DNA from: Dehalococcoidia bacterium
GTDB lineage: Bacteria > Chloroflexota > Dehalococcoidia > DSTF01 > JALHUB01
Length of the DNA: 8,906 nucleotides
Assembly (NCBI GenBank): GCA_022865685.1
Contig: JALHUB010000062.1
Span: 1-8,906 of the forward strand
Reading direction: 5' to 3'
Shown here: one piece after another, positions 8,126-8,906 of the stretch
Position numbering within the stretch: position 1 is the stretch's first letter
How the letters are laid out: each line of letters opens with the position of its first letter
Position numbers and translations under genes: made by a program
Notes under the pieces: model-generated
Database searches by the model: none
What the model was told of the DNA's origin: nothing
The model's input: only the letters and a program-made list of their open reading frames with translations

Positions 8126-8270
8126 CCCCTTATGGGGCGTGGCGGCAAGCCGGCGGCGGGCCATGCCTACCCGCAGGCAGGCCGCAGTGGTCACCCGGAC
8201 CTCGGTGAGCCAGTGGTGAAACCGGCAACAGCAGACCGAGCAATCGAGCCTGTCGCTGCCGGTTTCTCTT
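8126..8270 (+). promoter_or_regulatory. Structured leader upstream of the metalloprotease (candidate RNA regulator or attenuator)
   Basis: Four successive hairpins can be drawn. (1) CCCC-TTAT-GGGG (8126-8137). (2) An 11-bp stem with two single-base bulges: GCGG, CC and TGCCT (8156-8168) with AGGCA, GG and CCGC (8175-8185). (3) TCACC/GGTGA (8191-8195, 8204-8208). (4) GAAACCGGCA (8218-8227) with TGCCGGTTTC (8257-8266), perfect 10 bp, with an inner ACAG/CTGT pairing, followed by TCTTT. The last stem ends 31 bases before the ATG and resembles a long-loop attenuator. Its GAAACCGGCAAC recalls part of the SAM-I core, but the other conserved parts of that class are missing. Transcription of this region in the plus direction is inferred, not shown. 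Confidence 0.4.
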
Positions 8271-8297
8271 TGGCCCGCGGCGGCAAAAGGAAGCGGA

Positions 8298-8906
8298 ATG
8301 CTCCGGCGCCTCATCAACCGCAAACTCGGCGGGCGAGCGCCCAGGGCCCTTCTCGGCGCCCTCGTGCTCTTCGCCTTCCTGCCCCTGACGATGGCCGCGC
8401 AGCCCCTCTGCCAGGTCCAGCAGGCCCGCGACGCCTACAGCGTCGAGATCGTCACCGACGGCCAGAGCTGGGACGACGCCGGCCTCAACACCGTCCTCGA
8501 CGCCCTGAGCCGCCTGCCGCCGCACGTCGTCAGGCAGTTGGGCAGCCGGACCTATGGACGACTCTACATCCTCTCCAACCCGGAATCGCGCAGCCTGTCC
8601 GGCGCCAAAGTCTACTCCAGCGGCGCCAACTTCTACTCGAACAACGACGGCCGGAACGAGCTGGTCCTCTACCCCAATCAGGGCGCCAAGACCGTCCTCC
8701 ACGAGCTCGGCCACGCCTACCAGTTGCGGATGACGCCGCCCGGGCGGTACGCTTGGGTCTTTTTCCAGGAGGAGACACGCGATTTCATGCGTGCGACCGG
8801 CTGGCGCCTCCTGAGCAGCGACGCTGACGTCGCCGCCGCCGTCGATCAGACGCAGCTTACCTTCGCCTATGACGGCCCGCGGGTCTGGCAGTTCATGTCG
8901 AACGAC
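8298..8906 (+). CDS. Secreted HELGH zinc metalloprotease-like protein (5' part; runs off window)
   Basis: The reading frame is open from the ATG at 8298 to the window end (203 codons, no stop), so the C-terminus is missing. Residues 1-33 look like a signal peptide: a basic start (MLRRLINRK..R), a hydrophobic core ALLGALVLFAFLPL, and likely cleavage after TMA. The mature part has an N-terminal alpha/beta region with LSRLPPHVVRQL, then the zincin motif HELGH (135-139; His135, Glu136, His139). Glu158 or Glu159 in FFQEETRDF, 19-20 residues on, is at the usual distance for a gluzincin third zinc ligand. The layout is reminiscent of anthrax-lethal-factor-like (ATLF) peptidase domains, a low-confidence family guess. 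The start has AAGGA about 6 bases upstream and is the only start codon after an in-frame TGA at 8217. It is the only plus-strand gene and has a structured leader. Substrate unknown. Confidence 0.85.
   Translation, partial: MLRRLINRKLGGRAPRALLGALVLFAFLPLTMAAQPLCQVQQARDAYSVEIVTDGQSWDDAGLNTVLDALSRLPPHVVRQLGSRTYGRLYILSNPESRSLSGAKVYSSGANFYSNNDGRNELVLYPNQGAKTVLHELGHAYQLRMTPPGRYAWVFFQEETRDFMRATGWRLLSSDADVAAAVDQTQLTFAYDGPRVWQFMSND

Larger units (their letters stand above)
7902..8297. other. 396-base divergent intergenic region
   Basis: This separates the minus-strand 89-aa gene from the plus-strand metalloprotease gene, so it must hold promoters for both. Near the 89-aa gene is an inverted repeat (7939-7957), and at 7992-8012 a two-copy 11-base repeat. 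An AT-rich island ACTTAATAGTCT (8087-8098) could be a plus-strand -10, but no well-spaced -35 is clear. The half nearest the metalloprotease holds a run of hairpins (8126-8266, listed separately). Open frames here look like chance. Confidence 0.6.

Noticed and set aside
8190..8270. SAM-I type riboswitch suggested by GAAACCGGCAAC
   Set aside because: The kink-turn GGAGGGA region and the downstream GGTGC-AATTCC segment are absent, and the usual CCCGGCAACC is altered. The downstream gene is not a methionine-pathway gene.
8120..8270. c-di-GMP-I, c-di-AMP (ydaO) or cobalamin riboswitch
   Set aside because: I looked for their conserved single-stranded segments (GCAAAGCC, CCCGUCAGCUAACC, CCGCAACUG with GCCACUG) on both strands and found none.
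8132..8827. Plus- and minus-strand frames overlapping the metalloprotease (8132-8827 plus, 8130-8714 minus)
   Set aside because: The frame beginning at 8298 has a ribosome site, signal peptide and HELGH motif. The other two have none of these and run through the hairpin region.

Overview
The window is a GC-rich bacterial chromosome segment. Seven protein genes and one tRNA gene can be supported. Six of the protein genes and the tRNA lie on the minus strand. The seventh protein gene, at the right edge, is on the plus strand. Household genes (lon, hsp20, gyrA, tRNA-Pro) and short ordinary gaps indicate core chromosome, with no sign of phage, transposon, plasmid or CRISPR. The taxon cannot be fixed from the sequence. 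The TPR protein and the 89-residue protein resemble uncharacterised proteins I associate with Chloroflexota (Dehalococcoidia-like lineages), but that is an impression, not a search result.

Layout in minus-strand transcription order, right to left. An 89-aa alpha/beta protein (7632-7901) is followed by a 339-base gap with hairpins. Next is tRNA-Pro(CGG) (7215-7292), with a clear extended -10 promoter upstream and a candidate terminator downstream. Then comes a TPR protein with a very acidic tail (6143-6994), ended by a textbook intrinsic terminator (6091-6119). gyrA (3328-5976) follows with its own candidate extended -10 promoter and encodes a Lys/Ala-rich C-terminal tail. After it come hsp20 (2746-3198), lon (203-2605) and the first 55 codons of a nitronate monooxygenase-family gene (1-166). 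hsp20 and lon form a small proteostasis group (holdase chaperone plus ATP-dependent protease). The nitronate monooxygenase starts only 36 bases after lon and is probably co-transcribed with it.

Right edge. A 396-base divergent gap (7902-8297) separates the 89-aa gene from a plus-strand gene (8298 to the window end, truncated) for a secreted HELGH zinc metalloprotease-like protein. The roughly 150 bases before its start codon hold four consecutive inverted repeats, the last with a 10-bp stem followed by TCTTT. This is the most interesting unexplained structure here. It could be a regulatory leader, but it matches no riboswitch class I can recognise.

No spectacular new system is evident. The items most worth a second look are the metalloprotease with its structured leader, the TPR/beta-domain/acidic-tail protein, and the uncharacterised 89-aa protein.
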